Source: Heliopora coerulea (taxonomy: Eukaryota > Cnidaria > Anthozoa > Scleralcyonacea > Helioporidae). Taken from it: a DNA stretch of 64,000 nucleotides. Positions 15,997 to 32,000 of the stretch are shown in pieces. The stretch is from contig JASJOG010000187.1 in NCBI GenBank assembly GCA_030142905.1, forward strand, positions 124,001-188,000, read 5' to 3'. The stretch's first letter is position 1. Each line of letters starts with the position of its first letter. The position numbers and the translations under genes were made by a program. The notes under the pieces are model-generated. The model had not been told where the DNA came from and made no database searches. It worked only from the letters and a program-made list of their open reading frames with translations.

Positions 15997-17063
15997 TCCT
16001 AAATTAACACAAATACATCTATTAGAACCAATGAATACTTATCTTAAAAAGTCTCCTGTTCCTTTACATTCACTTTATCTTCATTTGGCCAACTAACCCA
16101 TATTAAAAACATCACAACAGCATTATTTTCTTGGTAAAATCAAATTAACTATTACGTTAAGGTATGATCTTACATCGTATCCTACCCCAATTTAGCCTTT
16201 GCAAAAAACTTAGTTCAGCGGCGACTCAGAACTAAATCTTTCTTCAAGGAAAAGCCCTAAAAATCATACTTAAAAAATGCATCCTAAAGTAACAAAAATA
16301 CTTTTTATTAGAACCAATGAATACTTATTTAAAAAGTCTCCTGTTCCTTTACATTCACTTTATCTTCATTTGGCCAACATACCTAAATTTAGAACATCAC
16401 AACAGCATTAATTTTTTCCTAAAGAAACTTAACTATTAAATTAAGAGTAACATTTTACCCCGAATTCTACCTCGGATTAGCCTTGGCAAATCACATAGTT
16501 GTGCAGTGCGTTTGAACTAAATGTTTCCTCATGAAAAGCCATAACATCGATATAAAAAAATACATCCTAAACTAACACAAATACATCTATTACAAACAAT
16601 GAATACTTATCTTAAAAAGTCTCCTGCTGCTCTACATTCAATTTATCTTCATTTGTCCAAATTATCTACATTAAAAACATTACAACAGCATTATTTTCCA
16701 GGTAAAAGTGACTTAATACTTTAAGAGTAACATCTTACATCCTATCCTACCCCAATTTAGCTTTGGCGAAAAACTTAGTTCTGCAGCACCTCAGAACTAA
16801 ATCCTTCCTCACAGAGAACCACTAACAATCATACTTAAAAAATAAATCGTAATGTAACAAAAATAGATCTATTACAGCAAATAAATCCTTATGTTAAAGA
16901 GTCAGCAGATTCTTTATATTCCCTTTATCTACTTTTGGCCAACACACCTACAACAAGAACATCACAACAGCATTATTTTACTAGTAAAAGTAACTGAACT
17001 ATTACGTTTGGAGTAAGATCTTACACTGTATCCTACCACCATTTAGTCTTGGGGAAAAACTTA

Positions 17064-17083
17064 GTTCTGTGGCGCCACAGAAC
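17064..17083. repeat. Satellite dyad, GGCGCC-type, perfect 20-bp palindrome
   Basis: GTTCTGTGGCGCCACAGAAC, an example of the conserved symmetric site found in each satellite unit just after TAGCCTTGGCGAAAAACTTA. Confidence 0.9.
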
Positions 17084-20000
17084 AAATTCTTTTCTCACGG
17101 AAACGCCCTAACATCGATACTAGAACATGCATCCTAATCAAACACTAATACATCTATTACAAATAATGAATACTTATCTTAAAAAGTCTCCTGCTGCTCT
17201 ACATTCACTTTATCTTCATTTGTCCAACTTACTTACATTAAAAACATCACAACAGCGTTATTTTCCTGGTAAAAGTAACTTAACTATTATTTATGAGTAA
17301 GATCTTATATTGTATCCTACCCCGATTTAGCCTTGGCGACAAACTTAGTTCTGCAGCACCTCAAAACTAAATCCTTCCTCACAGAGAAGCACTAACAATC
17401 ATACTTAATAAATAAATCCTAATGTAATAAAAATACATCTATTACAGCAAATAAATCCTTATGTTAAAGAGTCAGCAGATTCTTTATATTCCTTTATCTA
17501 CTTTTGGCCAACACACCTACATCAAGAACATCACAAAAGCATTATTTTCCTGGCAAAAGCAACTTAACTATTACGTCAAGAGTATGATGTTACATGGTAT
17601 CCTACCCCAATTTAGCCTTGGCAAAAAACTTAGTTCAGCGGCGACTCAGAACTAAATCTTTATTCAAGGAAAAGCCCTAAAAATCATACTTAAAAAATGC
17701 ATCCTAAAGTAAGAAAAATACATCTATTAGAACCAATGAATACTTATTTAAAAAGTCTCCTGTTCCTTTACATTCACTTTATCTTCATTTGGCCAACATA
17801 CCTAAATTTAGAACATCACAACAGCATTAATTTTTTCCTAAGGAAACTTAACAATTAAATTAAAAGTAACATTTTACACCGAATTCTACCTCGGCTTAGC
17901 CTTGGCAAATCACTTAGTTCTGCAGTGCCTTAGAACTAAATGTTTCCTCATGAAAAGCCATAACATAGAAAAAAAAAATGCATCCTCAACTAACACAAAT
18001 ACATCTATTACAAACAATGAATACTTATCTTAAAAAGTCTCCTGCTGCTCTACATTCACTATATCTTCATTTGTCCAAATTACCTACATTAAAAACATTA
18101 CAATAGCATTATTTTCCTGGTAAAAGTAACTTAACTATTACTTTAAGAGTAACATCTTACATCGTATCCTACCCCGATTTAGCCTTGGCGGAAAATTTAG
18201 TTCTGCAGCACCTCAGAACTAAAACCTTCCTCACAGAGAACCACTAACAATCATACTTAATAAATAAATCCTAATGTAACATAAATACATCTATTACAGC
18301 AAATAAATCCTTATGTTAAAGAATCAGCAGATTCTTTATATTCCCTTTATCTACTTTTGGCCAACACACCTACATCAAGAACATCACAACAGCATTATTT
18401 TCCTGGCAAAAGCAAATCTTTACAGCAAAATCTTTTATCACGGAAACGCCCTAACATCGATACTAGAACATGCATCCTAATCAAACACTAATACATCTAT
18501 TACAAATAATGAATACTTATCTTAAAAAGTCTCCTGCTGCTCTACATTCACTTTATCTTCATTTGTCCAAATTACCTACATTAAAAACATTACAACTGCA
18601 TTATTTTCCTGGTAAAATTAACTTAACTATTATTTTAAGAAAGAGATCTTACATCGTATCCTACTCCAATTTAGCTTGGCGAAAAACGTTGTTCTGCGGC
18701 GCCTCAGAACTAAATCTTTCTTCAAGGGAAAGCCCTAACATTCATATTAAAACATGCATTCTAAACTAATAAAAATACATCTATTACAAAAAATGAATAC
18801 TTATCTTAAAAAGTCTCCTGTTCCTTTACATTCACTTTATCTTCATTTGGTCAACTTACCTACATTAAAAACATCACAACAGCATTATTTTCCTGGTAGA
18901 AGTAACTTAACTATTACGTTAAGAGTAAGATTTTATATCGTATTATTCCCCAATTTAGCCTTGGCGAAAAACGTAGCTCTGCGGCGCCTCAGAACTAAAT
19001 CTTTCTTCAAGGGAAAGCCCTAACATTCATACTAAAACATGCATTATAAACTAACACAAATACATCTATTAGAACAAATGAATACTTATCTTAAAAAGTC
19101 TCCTGTTCCTTTACATTCACTTTATCTTCATTTGGCCAACTTACCTACATTAAAAACATCACAACAGCATTATTTTCCTCGTAAAAGCAACTTAACTATT
19201 ACGTTAAGTGTATGATCTTACATGGTATCCTACCCCAATTTAGCCTTGGCGAAAAACTTAGTTTAGCGGCGACTCAGAACTTAATCTTTCTTCATGGAAA
19301 AGCCCTAAAAATCAAACTTAATAAATGCATCGTAAAGTAACAAAAATACATCTATTAGAACCAATGAATACTTATTTAAAAAGTCTCCTGTTCCTTTACA
19401 TTCACTTTATCTTCATTTTGCCAACATACCTAAATAAAGAACATCACAACAGCATTAATTTTTTCCTAAAGAAACTTAACTATTAAATTAAGAGTAACAT
19501 TTTACCCCGAATTCTACCTCGGCTTAGCCTTGGCAAATCATTTAGTTCTGCAGTGCCTTAGAACTAATGAAAAACCATAACATCATGAAAAACCATAACA
19601 TCGATAAAAAAAAATGCATCATAAACTGACACAAATACATCTATTACAAACAATGAATACTTATCTTAAAAAGTCTCCTGCTGCTCTACATTCACTTTAT
19701 CTTCATTTGTCCAAATTACCTACATTAAAAACATTACAACTGCATTATTTTCCTGGTAAAATTAACTTAACTATTATTTTAAGAAAGAGATCTTACATCG
19801 TATCCTACCCCGATTTAGCCTTGGCAAAAAACTTAGTTCTGCAGCACCTCAGAACTAAATCCTTCCTCACAGAGAAGCACTAACAATCATACTTAATAAA
19901 TAAAATTTAATGTAACAAAAATACATCTATTACAGCAAATAAATCCTTATGTTAAAGAGTCAGCAGATTCTTCATATTCCCTTTATCTACTTTTGGCCAA

Positions 20001-23000
20001 CACACCTACATCAAGAACATCACAACAGCGTTATTTTTCTGGTAAAAGCAACTGAACTATTACTTTAGGAGTAAGATATTGCACTGTATCCTACCACCAT
20101 TTTGTCTTGGGGAAAAACTTAGTTCTGTGGCGCCTCAGAACAAAATCTTTCTTCACGGAAAAGCCCTAACATCGATACTAAAACATGCATCCTAATCTAA
20201 CACTAATACATCTATTACAAACAATGAATACTTATCTTAAAAAGTCTTCTGTTCCTTTACATTCACTTTATCTTCATTTGGCCAACTTACCTACATTAAA
20301 AACATCACAACAGTATTATTTTCCTGGTAAAAGCAACTTAACTATTACGTTAAGAGTATGATCTTACTTCGTATCATACCTTAGTTTAGCCTTGGCGAAA
20401 AATTAGTTCAGCGGCGACCCAGAACTAAATCTTTCTTCAAGGAAAAGCCCTAAAAATCATACTTAAAAAATGCATCCTAAAGTAAGAAAAATACATCTAT
20501 TAGAACCAATGAATACTTATTTAAAAAGTCTCCTGTTCCTTTACATTCACTTTATCTTCATTTGGCCAACATATCTAAATTTAGAACATAACAACAGCAT
20601 TAATTTTTTCCTAAGGAAACCTAACCATTAAATTAAAAGTAACATTTTACCAGCAAATAAATCCTTATGTTAAAGAGTCAGCAGATTATTTATATTCCCT
20701 TTATCTACTTTTGGCCAACACACCTACATCAAGAACATCACAACAGCATTATTTTCCTGGTAAAAGTAACTGAACTATTACTTTAGGAGTAAGATATTGC
20801 ACTGTATCCTACCACCATTTTGTCTTGGGGAAAAACTTAGTTCTGTGGCGCCTCAGAACAAAATCTTTCTTCACGGAAAAGCCCTAACATCGATACTAAA
20901 ACATGCATCCTAATCTAAAACTAATACATCTATTACAAACAATGAATACTTATCTTAAAAAGTCTTCTGTTCCTTTACATTCACTTTATCTTCATTTGGT
21001 CAACTTACCTACATTAAAAACATCACAACAGCATTATTTTCCTGGTAAAAGTAACTTAACTATTACGTTAAGAGTAAGATCTTATATCGTATTATTTCCC
21101 AATTTAGCCATGGCGAAAAACGTAGTTCTGCGGCGCCTCAGAACTAAATCTTTCTTCAAGGGAAAGCCCTAAAATTCATACTAGAACATGCATTCTAAAC
21201 TAACACAAATACATCTATTAGAACAAATGAATACTTATCTTAAAAAGTCTCCTGTTCCTTTACATTCACTTTATCTTCATTTGGTCAACTTACCTACATT
21301 AAAAACATCACAACAGCATTATTTTCCTGGTAAAAGTAACTTAACTATTACGTTAAGAGTAAGATCTTACATCGTATCCTACCCCAATTTAGCCTTGGCT
21401 AAAACTTAGTTATGCGGCCCCTCAGAACTAAATCCTTCCTCACAGAAAAGCACTGACAATCATAATTAAAAATACATCCTAATCTAACAAAAATACAACT
21501 ATTATAGCAAATAAATTCTTATGTTAAAAAGTCTTCAGATTCTTTATATTCCGTTTATCTATTTTGGCCAACATAACTTCATTATGAACATCACAACAGC
21601 ATTATTTTCCTGGTAAAAGAAACTTAACTATTACGTTAAGAGAAAGATCTTACATCGTATCCTACCCCAATTTAGCCTTGGCTAAAACTTAGTTCTACGG
21701 CAACTCAGAACTAAATCTTTCTTCAAGGAAAAGCCCTAACATTCATATTAGAAATACATCCTAAACTAATACAAATACATCTATTAGAACAAATGAATAC
21801 TTATCTTAAAAAGTCTCCTGTTCCTTTACATTCACTTTATCTACATTTGACCAACATACCTAAATTAAAAACTACACAACAGCATTAATTTTTTCCTAAA
21901 GAAACTTAACTATTAAATTAAGAGTAACATCTTAGCTCGTATTCTACGTCGGCTTAGCCTTGGCAAATCACTTAGTTCTGCAGTGCCTCTGAACTAAATG
22001 TTTCCTCTTGAAAAGCCCTAACATCGATAATAAAACATGCATCCTAAACTAACACAAATACATCTATTACAAACAATGAATACTTTTCTTAAAAAGTCTC
22101 CTGCTGCTCTACATTAACTTTATCTTCATTTGTCCAACTTACCTACATTAAGAACATTACAACAGCATTGATTTTCTTTTAAAGTAACTTAAGTATTACG
22201 TTAAGAGTAACAACTTACATCGTTTCCTACCCCAATTTAGCCTGGCGAAAAATTTCGTTCTGTGGCGCCTGAGAACTAAATCTTTCTTCAAGCAAAAGCC
22301 CTAACATTCATATTAAAGCATACATCCTAAAATAACACAAATACATCTATTACAAACAATGTATACTTATCATAAAACGTCTTCTGCTGCTCTACATTCA
22401 CTTTATCTTCATTTCTCCAACTTACCTACATTAAGAGCATCACAACAGCATTATTTTCCTAGTAAAAGTAACTGAACTATTACATTAGGAGTAAGATCTT
22501 ACACTGTATCCTACCACCATTTAGTCTTGGGGAAAAACTTAGTTCTGTGGCGCCTCAGAAGAAAATCTTTCTTCACCGAAAAGCCCTAACATCGATACTA
22601 AAACATGCATCCTAATCTAACACTAATACATCTATTACAAATAATGAATACTTACCTTAAAAAGTCTCCTGCTGCTCTACGTTCACTTTATCTTCATTTG
22701 TCCAACTTACCTACATTAAAAACATTACAACAGCATTATTTTCCTGGTAAAAGTAACTTAACTATTACGTTAAGAGTAAGATCTTATATCGTATCCTATC
22801 CCAATTTAGCCTTGGCGAAAAACGTAGTTCTGTGGCGCCTTAAAACTAAATCTTTCTTCAAGGGAAAGCCCTAACATTCATACTAAAACATGCATTATAA
22901 ACTAACACAAAAACATCTATTAGAACCAATGAATACTTATCTTAAAAAGTCTCCTGTTCCTTTACATTCACTTTATCTTCATCTGGCCAACTTACCTACA

Positions 23001-26000
23001 TTAAAAACATCACAACAGCATTATTTTCCTGGTAAAAGTAACTTAACTATTACGTTAAGAGTAAGATCTTATATCGTATTATTCACCAATTTAGCCTTAG
23101 CGATAAACGTCGTTCTGCGACGCCTCAGAACTAAATCTTTCTTCAAGGGAAAGCCCTAACATTCATACTAAAACATGCATTATAAACTAACACAAATACA
23201 TCTATTAGAACCAATGAATACTTATCTTAAAAAGTCTCCTATTCCTTTACATTCATTTTATCTACATTTGGCCAACTTACCTACATTAAAAACATCACAA
23301 CAGCATTATTTTCCTGGTAAAAGTAACTTAACTATTACGTTAAGAGTATGATCTTACATCGTATCCTTCCCCAATTTAGCGTTGGCGAAAAACTTAGTTC
23401 AGCGGCGACTCAGAACTAAATCTTTCTTCAAGGAAAAGCCCTAAAAATCATATTAAAAAAATGTATCCTAAAGTAACAAAAATACATCTATTAGAACCAA
23501 TGAATACTTATTTAAAAAGTCTCCTGTTCCTTTACATTCACTTTACCTTCATTTTGCCAACATACCTAAATAAAGAACATCACAACAGCATTAATTTTTT
23601 CCTAAAGAAACTTAACTATTAAATTAAGAGTAACATTTTACCCCGAATTCTACCTCGGCTTAGCCTTGGCAAATCATTTAGTTCTGCAGTGCCTTAGAAC
23701 TAAATGTTTCCTCATGAAAAACCATAACATCGATAAAAAAAAATACATCATAAACTGACACAAATACATCTATTACAAACAATGAATACTTATCTTAAAA
23801 AGTCTCCTGCTGCTCTACATTCACTTTATCTTCATTTGTCCAAATTACCTACATTAAAAACATTACAACAGCATTATTTTCCTGGTAAAAGTAACTTAAC
23901 TATTACGTTAAGAGTAAGATCTTATATCATATCCTATTCCAATTTAGCCTTGGCGAAAAACTTAGTTCTGCGGCGCCTTAGAACTAAATCTTTCTTCAAG
24001 GGAAAGCCCTAACATTCATACTAAAACATTCATTATAAACTAACACAAAAACATCTATTAGAACCAATGAATACTTATCTTAAAAAGTCTCCTGTTCCTT
24101 TACATTCACTTTATCTTCATTTGGCCAACTTACCTACATTAAAAACATCACAACAGCATTATTTTCCTGGTAAAAGTAACTTAACTATTACTTTAAGAGT
24201 AAGATCTTACATCGAATCTTACCCCAATTTAGCGTTGGCGAAAAACTTATTTCTGCAGCACCTCAGAACTAAATCCTTCCACACATAGAAGCACTAACAA
24301 TCATACTTAATAAATAAATCTTAATGTAACAAAAATACATCTATTACAGCAAATAAATCCTTATGTTAAAGAGTCAGCAGATTCTTTATATTCCCTTTAT
24401 CTACTTTTGGCCAACACACCTACATCAAGAACATCACAACAGCATTATTTTCCTGGTAAAAGTTACTGAACTATTACGTTAGGATTAAGATCTTACACTG
24501 TATCCTACCACCATTTAGTCTTGGGGAAAAACTTAGTTCTGTGGCGCCTCAGAACAAAATCTTTCCACACGGAAAAGCCCTAACATCGATACTAAAACAT
24601 GCATCCTAATCTAACACAAATACATCTATTAGAACCAATGAATACTTATTTTAAAAAGTCTCCTGTTCCTTTACATTCACTTTATCTTCATTTGGCCAAC
24701 TTACCTACATTAAAAACATCACAACAGTATTATTTTCCTGGTAAAAGCAACTTAACTATTACGTTAAGAGTATGATCTTACATCGTATCCTACCCCAATT
24801 TAGCCTTGGCGAAAAACTTAGTTCAGCGGCGACTCAGAACTAAATCTTTCTTCAAGGAAAAGCCCTAAAAATCATACTTAAAAAATGCATCCTAAAGTAA
24901 CAAAAATACATCTATTAGAACCAATGAATACTTATCTTAAAAAGTCTCCTGTTCCTTTACATTCACTTTATCTACATTTGGCCAACATAACTAAATTTAG
25001 AACTACACAACGGCATTTATTTTTTCCTAAAGAAACTTAACTATTAAATTAAGAGTAACATCTTAGCCCGTATTCTACCTCGGCTTAGCCTTGGCAAATC
25101 ACTTAGTTCTGCAGTGCCTCTGAACTAAATGTTTCCTCTTGAAAAGCCCTAATATCGATAATAAAACATGCATCCTAAACTAACACAAATACATCTATTA
25201 CAAACAATGAATACTTATCTTAAAAAGTCTCCTGCTGCTCTACATTCACTTTATCTTCATTTGTCCAAATTACCTACATTAAGAACATTACAACAGCATT
25301 GATTTTCTTTTAATGTAACTTAAGTATTACATTAAGAGTAACAACTTACATCGTTTCCTACCCCAATTTAGCCTTGGCGAAAAATTTCGTTCTGTGGCGC
25401 CTGAGAACTAAATCTTTCTTCAAGCAAAAGCCCTAACATTCATATTAAAGCATACATCCTAAAATAACACAAATACATGTATTACAAACAATGTATACTT
25501 ATCATAAAACGTCTTCTGCTGCTCTACATTCACTTTATCTTCATTTCTCCAACTTACCTACATTAAGAGCATCACAACAGCATTATTTTCCTGGTAAAAG
25601 TAACTTAACTATTACTTTAAGAGTAAGATCTTACATCGTATCCTACCCCAATTTAGCGTTGGCGAAAAACTTAGTTCTGCGGCACCTCAGAACTAAATCT
25701 TTCCTCACTGAGAAGCACTAACAATCATATTTAAAAAATGCATCCTAATTTAAAAAAGATACACCTATTACAGCAAATAAATCCTTGTGTTAAAAAGTCT
25801 GCAGATTCTTTATAATCCCTTTATCTACTTTTAGCCAACATAGCTACATCAAGAAAATCACAACAGAATTATTTTCCTGGAAAAATTTACTTAACTATTA
25901 AGTTAGGAGTAAGATCTTACACTGTATCCTATCCCCATTTAGTCTTGGGGAAAAACTTAGTTCTGGGGCGCCACAGAACAAATTCTTTTCTCACGGAAAC

Positions 26001-29000
26001 GCCCTAACATCGATACTAGAACATGCATCCTAATCAAACACTAATACATCTATTACAAATAATGAATACTTATCTTAAAAAGTCTCCTGCTGCTCTACAT
26101 TCACTTTATCTTCATTTGTCCAACTTACTTACATTAAAAACATTACAACAGCATTATTTTCCTGGTAAAAGTAACTTAACTATTACTTTAAGAGTAACAT
26201 CTTACATTGTATCCTACCCCGATTTAGCCTTGGCGAAAAACTTAGTTCTGCAGCACCTCAGAACTAAATCCTTCCTCACAGAGAAGCACTAACAATCATA
26301 CTTAATAAATAAATCCTAATGTAACAAAAATACATCTATTACAGCAAATAAATCCTTATGTTAAAGAGTCAGCAGATTCTTTATATTCCCTTTATCTACT
26401 TTTGGCCAACACACCTACATCAAGAACATCACAACAGCATTATTTTCCTGGTAAAAGTAACTGAACTATTACGTTAGGAGTAAGATCTTACACTGTATCC
26501 TACCACCATTTAGTCTTGGGGAAAAACTTAGTTCTGTGGCGCCTCAGAACAAAATCTTTCCTCACGGAAAAGCCCTAACATCGATACTAAAACATGCATC
26601 CTAATCTAACACTAATACATCTATTACAAATAATTAATACTTATCTTAAAAAGTCTCCAGCTGCTCTACGTTCACTTTATCTTCATTTGTCCAACTTCCC
26701 TACATTAAAAACATCACTACAGCATTATTTTCCTAATAAAAGTAACTTAACTATTACGTTAAGAGTTAGATCTTATATCGTATCCTATCCCAATTTAGCC
26801 TTGGCGAAAAACGTAGTTCTGCGGCACCTCAGAACTAAATCTTTCTTCAAGGGAAAGCCCTAACATTCATACTAAAAAATGCATTCTAAACTAACACAAA
26901 TACATCTATTAGAACCAATGAATACTTATCTTAAAAAGTCTCCTGTTCCTTTACATTCAATTTATCTTCATTTGGCCAACTTACCTACATTAAAAACATC
27001 ACAACAGCATTATTTTCCAGGTAAAAGCAACTTAACTATTACGTTAAGAGTATGATCTTACATTGTATCCTACCCCAATTTAGTCTTGGCGAAAAACTTA
27101 GTTCAGCGGCGACTCAGAACTAAATCTTTCTTCATGGAAAAGCCCTAAAAATCATACTTAAAAAATGCATCCTAAAGTAAATAAAATACATCTATTAGTA
27201 CCAATGAATACTTATTTAAAAAGTCTCCTGTTCCTTTACATTCACTTTATCTTCATTTGGCCAACATAACTAAATTTAGAACATCACAACAGCATTAATT
27301 TTTTCCTAAAGAAACTTAACTATTAAATTAAAAGTAACATTTTACCCCGAATTCTACCTCGGCTTAGCCTTGGCAAATCACTTAGTTCTGCAGTGCCTCA
27401 GAACTAATTGTTTCCTCATGAAAAGCCATAACATAGATAAAAAAAATGCATCCTAAACTAACACAAATACATCTATTACAAACATTGAATACTTATCTTA
27501 AAAAGTCTTCTGCTGCTCTACATTCACTTTATCTTCATTTGTCCAAATTACCTACATTAAAAACATTACAACAGCATTATTTTCCTGGTAAAAGTAACTT
27601 AACTATTATGTTAAGAGTAAGATCTTACATCGTATCCTACTCCAATTTAGCCTTGACTAAAACTTAGTTCTACGGCACCTCAGAACTAAATCTTTCTTCA
27701 AGGAAAAGCCCTAACATTCATATTAGAAATACATTCTAAACTAATACAAATACATCTATTAGAACCAATGAATACTTATCTTAAAAAGTCTCCTGTTCCT
27801 TTGCATTCACTTTATCTACATTTGACCAACAAACCTAAATTTAGAACTACACAACAGCATTAATTTTTTTCTAAAGAAACTTAACTATTAAATTAAGAGT
27901 AACATCTTAGCCCGTATTCAATCTCGGCTTAGCCTTGGCAAATCACTTATTTCTTCAGCTCCTCAGAAATAAATGTTTCCTTAAGAAAAAGCCCTAACAT
28001 CCATATTAAAACATGAATCCTAAACTAACACAAATACATCTATTACAAACAATGAATACTAATCTTAAAAAGTCTCCTGCTGCTATACATTCACTTTATC
28101 TTCATTTGTCCAACTTACCTACATTAAGAACATTACAACAGCATTAATTTTCTGGTAAAGTAACTTAACTATAACGTTAAGAGTAAGATGTTACATCGCA
28201 TCCTACCCCCGTTTAGCCTTGGCGAAAAACTTAGTTCTGCGGCTCCTCAGAACTAAATCTTTCCTCATTGAAAAGCCCTAACCATATTAAAACATGCATC
28301 CTAAAGTAACACAAATACATCTATTACAGCAAATGAATCCTTATGTTAAAAACTCTGCTGATTATTTATATTCCCTTTATCTTTTTTTTTGGCCTACATA
28401 CCTACATTAAGAACATCACAACGGCATTATTTTCCTGGTAAAAGTAACTTAACTATTATGCTAGGAGTAAGATTTTACATTGTATCCTATCCCCATTTAG
28501 CCTTAACGAAAAACTTAGTTCTGCATCACCTCAGAACTAAATTCTAACTCACCGAAAAGCACTAACAATCAATATTAAAAAATGCATCCTATAGTAACAC
28601 AAATACATCTATTACAAAAAATGAATACTTATCTCAAAAAGCCTGCTGATTCTTTATATTCTCTTTATCTTCATTTGGTGAACATACCTACATTAAGAAC
28701 ATCACAACAGCATTATTTTCCTGGTAAAAGTAATTTAACTATTACGTTAGGAGTAAGATTTTACATCGTATCCTACCCCCATTTAGCCTTGGTAAAAAAC
28801 TTAGTTCTCCGGTATATCAGAACTAAATCTTTCATCACGAAAAAGCCCTAACATCCATATTAAAACATGCATCCAAAACTAACACAAATAGAGCTATTAG
28901 AACCAATGAATACTTATATTAAAAAGTCTCCTGCTCCTTTACATTCACTTTATCTCATTTGGCCAACATACCTAAATTTAGAACATCACAACAGCATTAA

Positions 29001-32000
29001 TTTTCTGCTATAGAAACTTAACTATTACATTAAGAGTAACATCTTATCCCGTCTTCTACCTCGGCTTAGCCTTGCAAAACACTTAGTTCTGCAGTGCCTC
29101 AGAACTAAATGTTTCATCACGAAAAAGCCCTAACATAGATACTAAAACATGCATCTTAAACTAACACAAATACATCTATTTCAAACCATGATTACCTTAC
29201 TTAAAAAGTCTCCTGCTCCTTTACATTCACTTTATTTTCGTTTGGCCAACACACTTATATTAAGAACATCACAACAGCATTAATATTCTGGTAAAGTAAC
29301 TTAACTATTACGTTAAGAGTAAGATCATACATCGTACCTTACCCCCATTTAGTCTTGGCGAAAAACTTAGTTCTGCGGCGCCTCAGAACTAAATCTTTCC
29401 TCACGGAAAATCCTTTACATCCATATTAAAACAGGCATCCTAAACTAACACAAATACATCTAATAGAACCAATGAATACTTATCTTAAAAAGTCTCCTGC
29501 TCCTTTACATTCACTTTATCTTCATTTGTCCAACTTACCTACATTAAGAACATTACAACAGCATTAATTTTCTGCTAAAGAAACTTAACTATTAAATTAA
29601 GAGTAACATCTTAGCCCGTATTCAATCTCGGCTTAGCCTTGGCAAATCACTTATTTCTTCAGCGCCTCAGAACTAAATATTTCCTCACGAAAAAGCCCTA
29701 ACATCGATACTAAAACATGCATCCTAAACAAACACTAATACATCTATTACAAACAATGAATACTTATCTTAAAAAGTCTCCTGCTGCTCTACATTCACTT
29801 AATCTTCATTTGTCCAACTTACCTACATTAAGAACATTACAATAGCATTAATTTCCTGGCAAAAGTAACTTAACTATTACGTTAAGAGTAAGATTTTACA
29901 TAGCATCCTACCCGCATTTAGCTCTGGCGAAAAACTTAGTTCTGTGGCGCCTCAACTAAATGTTTCCTCACGAAAAAGCCCTAACATCCATATTAAAACA
30001 TGAATCCTAAACTGACACAAATACATCTATTAGAACCAATGAATACTTATGTTATAAAGTCGCCTGCTTTTTTACATTCACTTTATTTTGTTTGGCCAAT
30101 ATACCTACTTTAAGAACATTACAACAGCATTAATTTTCTGCTAAAGAAACTTGGCTTAGCCTTGGCAAAACACTTAGCTCTGCAGCGCGTCTGAAACTAA
30201 ATGTTTCCTCATGAAAATGCCCTAACATCGATAATAAAACATACATCCTAAACTAACACAAATACATCTATTACAAACAATGAATACTTATTTTAAAATG
30301 TCTCTTGCTCATTTACATTCACTTTATCTTCATTTGGCCAACATACCTAAATTTAGAACATCACAACAGCATTAATTTTCTCCTAAAGTAAATTAACTTT
30401 TACATTAAGAGTAACATCTTACCCCTTATTCTACCTCGGCTTAGCCTTGGTAAAACAATTAGTTCTGCGGCACCTCAGAACTAAATGTTTCCTCACGGAA
30501 AAGCCCTAACATCGATACAAAAACATGCATCCTAAACTAACACAAATAAATCTATAACAAACAATGAATACTTATCTTAACAAGTCTCTTGGTGCTCTAC
30601 ATTCACTTTATCTTCATTAGTCCAACTTACCTACATTAAGAACATTACAACAGCATTAATTTTCTGGTAAAGTAACTTAACTATTATGTTAAGAGTAAGA
30701 TCGTACATCGAATCCTACCCCCATTTAGCCATGGCGAAAAACTTAATTTTGCGGCACCTTAGAACTAAGTCTTTCCTCAAGGAAAAGTCCAAACGAAGAT
30801 ATTAAAACAGGCATCTTAAACTAACACAATTACATCTATTACAAACAATGAATACTTATCTTAAAAAGCCTGCAGCTCCTTTACATTCACTTTATCTTCA
30901 TTTGGCCAACATACCTAAATTTAGAACATCACAACAGCATTAATTTTCTGCTAAAGAAACTTAACTATTACATTAAGGGTAACATCTTACCCCATATTCT
31001 ACCTCTGATTAGCCTTGGCAAACACTTAGTTCTTCAGTGCCTCAGAACTAGATGTTTCCTCATGAAAAATCCCTAACATCGATACTAAAATATGCATCCT
31101 AAACTAACACAAATAAATCTATTACAAACAATGAAAACTTATCTATAAAAGTCTCCTGCTGCTCTACATTTACTTTATCTTCATTTGTCCAACTTACCTA
31201 CTTTAAGAACATTACAATAGCATTAATGTTCTGGTAAAGTAACTTGACTATTAAGTTGAGAGTAGGATCTTACATCGTATCCTAACCACATTTAGCCTTG
31301 GCGAAAAACTTAGTTATGCGACGACTCAGAACTAAGTCTTTCCTCATGGAAAAGCCCTAACATTCATATTAAAACATGTATCCTAAACTAACACAAATAG
31401 ATCTATTAGAACAGATGAATACTTATCTGAAAAAGTCTCCTGCTGCTCTACATTCACTTTATCTTCATTTGTGCAATTTACCTACATTAAGAACATTACA
31501 ACAGCATTGTTTTCCTGGTAAAAGTAACTTAAGTATTACGTTAAGAGTAAAATCTTAACCCATATTCTATCTCGGCTTAGCCTTGGCAAAGCACTTAGTT
31601 CTGCAGCCTCTCAGAACTAAATGTTTCCTCACGAAAAAGCTTTATTATCGAAACTAAAAGATGCATCTTAAACTAACACAAATACATGTATTACAAAGAA
31701 TGAATACTTATCTTAAAAAGTCTCCTGCTGCTTTACATTTACTTTATCTTCATTTGGCCAACATACCTAAATTTAGAACATCGCAACAGAAACATGCATC
31801 CTAAACTAACACAAACACATTTATTACAACTAATGAATGCTTATCTTAAACAGTCTGGTGCTCCTTTAAATTAACTTTATCTTCATTTGGCCAACATACC
31901 TAAATTAAGAACATCACAACAACATTAATTTTCTGGTAAAAGTAACTTAACTATTACGTTAAGAGTTAGATCTTACATTGTATCCTACCCCCATTTACCT

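Noticed and set aside
18470..28851. The many 73-99 codon frames beginning M-H-P as a family of genes
   Set aside because: They are one frame of the tandem 285-bp unit; most units have it broken, and no domain, intron or promoter is visible.
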